From Lactobacillus sp. (GTDB lineage Bacteria; Bacillota; Bacilli; Lactobacillales; Lactobacillaceae): a stretch of 49,915 nucleotides of DNA. The translations under genes were made by a program, and so were the position numbers. Positions 48,379 through 49,915 of this stretch are shown piece after piece. Each line of letters opens with the position of its first letter. Within the stretch, counting starts at the first letter, position 1. The notes under the pieces were generated by a model that searched no databases, was not told the DNA's origin, and was given only the letters and a program-made list of their open reading frames with translations. The stretch lies in the NCBI GenBank assembly GCA_022651245.1, contig JALCQM010000022.1:1-49915 (forward strand). The letters are read 5' to 3'.

Positions 48379-49692
48379 TCGCAGGGGTAATAGCGCTTTG
48401 CGTCCTTGATCTAATTAAGTTCAAAAATTTGAGAAACCGCTCAGCGGTGTAGATTCTGGTGTCGATGCACCACGGATTGCTCAGATTTTTGAGCTTTTTT
48501 GTGTTGTTCTTCAAATACTCGTTGAGTTTGTGTGTAGCTAATTTTTTGACTTTTGGCGTAATCTCGGCATAAATTTGCGTTGTCGAGATATCCTTGTGTC
48601 CGAGTACGTCCTTGATGTCTTCCAGAGGTACCCCAGATTCGCGCATTGTGACGCCTAACGTTGCTGGTGGGTTGATACGATCTAGCGCACGCTCCATAGC
48701 ATCGTCAACGCCGCTGCTACCCATTACAGCTCCCCAATATCGGCGGCTACCCATGTTTTTCCAGATAAACTCACGGGCTCTATCGTTGGGCCGCCGTCAG
48801 AGATGTCGATTACGTCGTTGGTAGGATACCAGAGACCTCGATACTCCATTAGGGCAACACGCAGACGGTCAGTCATATACAGTGTCCGAAAAGACGCAGG
48901 ATACTTGGAATCATCGATGATAATCTCGACAGCGTGCTCGTGAACCTCTGCTCGATAAAGGCGAGTCTTACTAATATCCAAAGTGTTATTCGCAAAGTCG
49001 ATGTCATCCCAGGTGAGGGCAAGTGCTTCACCTTTTCGCAGGTCCAGATCCAAGACTGTGAGAAAGAAGTAATACCACGTGCGGTTGCTGTCCTTTTTGA
49101 CGGCTTCGAGGAAAGTATCGGCTTGCGGGACTGACCAGTAGTGCAATCGTTTTGCATCTTTTTTGACAGATCGTGGGTATTCGACGGCTACAGTTGGATT
49201 GGAATCAATGTAGTGAAGTTTGACCGCCTTGTTAAAGGCGTTGCTTAGAGTTCCGTTGATGATTGATACGCTATTGTACGAAAGCGGTTTGCCCTTATCG
49301 CCGCCATGGTCGAGCATATCCAGAATAAACTGCTGATGAACTGTTGGGGTATATTCTCCAAGGGTATAGCCACCAACGTTGGGGATTATGTAATGATTGA
49401 CATTGTATCTGTAAACGATCATGCTGCCTTCCTTGACATTGATCTTATATTTTGTGATCCACTCTGTGAGCCAGTCTTTCACAAGCATGTTATACTGCTG
49501 ACGTCCGGTGCGCTTTTCGGCTACCAGGTCTGATGCTTTCCGTTTAGCCCAGTCGCGTGCTTCTTCGGCGGAGTCGAAGCCCTTCTTATGATAGTTTTGC
49601 TGCTGTTTAGTTCCTTTATTGACACGTGCGTAGCCAGTCACCTCGTATTTGACTTGTCCAGATTTTAACGTATATGAGCGGATGGTCGCCAT
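48362..49692 (-). pseudogene. int: Decayed tyrosine recombinase (phage integrase)
   Basis: The ORF 48724-49692 encodes the N-terminal part: MATIRSYTLKSGQVKYEV (AP2-like arm-binding domain), a core-binding domain (WLTEWITKYKINVKEGSMIVYRY), and the first catalytic arginine in DLRKGEALAL. It then stops. The second half, in another frame (48362-48754), has SGVPLEDIKDVLGHKDISTTQIYAEITPKV with the C-terminal active tyrosine. The HxxRHT box of the catalytic core is lost: where RHTHATLG would be expected, the sequence reads RINPPATLG. So there is a frameshift and a degraded second motif. It is next to pgi and not next to ssrA. Confidence 0.8.
48422..48500 (+). terminator. Terminator after pgi
   Basis: GCTCAGATTTTTGAGC is followed by six T (48495-48500). 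A wider dyad also exists: CAAAAATTTGAG (48422-48433) pairs with CTCAGATTTTTG (48480-48491) with one mismatch. Confidence 0.65.
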
Positions 49693-49860
49693 GTTTTAGC
49701 CTTCTAATTGAATTTTGAATAGCATTATTACAAACTGACGTTCGGTTACTAGGTTAAATAAAAACCCCAGGTGGGGTTGAATGTACTTCATGCGATAATC
49801 CCTTTATGGTTGTCAGATGAAATACAATAATTCATTTGATGATTATGGAGGGATTTTTGT
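49693..49860. other. Region between integrase and transposase
   Basis: AT-rich, with a small GC hairpin (CCCCAGGTGGGG at 49764-49775). The left end of the following insertion sequence should lie near 49795-49815 (TGCGATAATCCC), but its partner end is outside the window. Confidence 0.4.
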
Positions 49861-49915
49861 ATGCCAAGATCCAGACACACAGCGCTTGAAAAACTAGCTA
49901 TTCTAGAGGAACTGA
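49861..49915 (+). CDS. Transposase, start only (IS3-like helix-turn-helix)
   Basis: The first 18 codons of a gene that runs off the window: MPRSRHTALEKLAILEEL, the start of an N-terminal helix-turn-helix of the kind in IS3/IS1182-type transposase OrfA proteins. ATGGAGGG precedes it at good spacing. The family is tentative. Confidence 0.5.
   Translation, partial: MPRSRHTALEKLAILEEL

Noticed and set aside
48362-49692. Integrase as the enzyme of the ssrA-linked element
   Set aside because: It is about 18 kb away, beyond many core genes, and no ssrA 3'-end copy is next to it.

Overview
The window looks like chromosome of a fairly GC-rich lactic acid bacterium of the Lactobacillaceae, most like the Lacticaseibacillus group. 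The supporting signs are Gram-positive cell-wall genes (class A sortase, lipoteichoic acid synthase), strong GGAGG-type ribosome binding sites, CcpA- and LexA-type operators, a tmRNA tag of the lactobacillus type (AKNNNSYALAA), and a gallate-decarboxylase locus similar to that of Lactiplantibacillus plantarum. This assignment rests on recognition, not on a database search.

Layout. 1-4 kb: the 3' end of a glycine-betaine binding protein (OpuAC type), sortase A, a flavin reductase divergent from its probable MarR repressor, and an AI-2E family membrane protein. 4-11 kb: an oxalate/formate-type MFS carrier, phosphoglycerate mutase, small membrane proteins, a methyltransferase, a thioredoxin-like / choloylglycine-hydrolase-like / Tim44-like operon and a deformylase-like gene. 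11-19.3 kb: an OPT peptide transporter followed by a C69 dipeptidase, L-serine dehydratase (beta, alpha), a HAD phosphatase, a glyoxalase-fold protein and a DUF554 membrane protein. 19.4-23.2 kb: a LysR regulator followed by lpdC, lpdB and lpdD. 23.2-25.8 kb: efp with an upstream proline-rich leader ORF, a CPBP protease and a nitroreductase. 25.8-28.5 kb: a two-component system and the tmRNA gene ssrA.

28.5-30.1 kb appears to be a small prophage/island remnant at the ssrA 3' end (an ImmA-like protease, a zinc-ribbon PH protein and an imperfect copy of the ssrA 3' end as the far junction). Two secreted or membrane-anchored unknowns follow. 31.8-39.3 kb holds a DMT exporter, an ACT-domain protein, an SDR dehydrogenase and a complete homoserine/threonine block: hom-aspartokinase reads left and thrC-thrB reads right from a shared intergenic region. 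39.3-48.4 kb holds an SOS-controlled Y-family polymerase with a small partner gene, an FtsX-like permease with a degenerate ABC-ATPase partner, lipoteichoic acid synthase, a VanZ protein, a sugar uptake carrier with a cre site in its promoter, and phosphoglucose isomerase. The right end is a decayed phage integrase and the start of a transposase.

The two most interesting signals are not conventional genes. (1) A 30-codon ORF with its own Shine-Dalgarno sequence lies between the efp promoter and efp and encodes a Pro-Leu-Pro-Pro-Pro stretch. EF-P exists to rescue ribosomes on polyproline, so this looks like an autoregulatory leader peptide. (2) A family of about 110-nt structured elements (seven copies at four loci) always starts within about 20 nt of a stop codon and always reads in the orientation of the upstream gene. 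The arms differ between copies with base pairing kept, which suggests a conserved 3'-UTR RNA fold.
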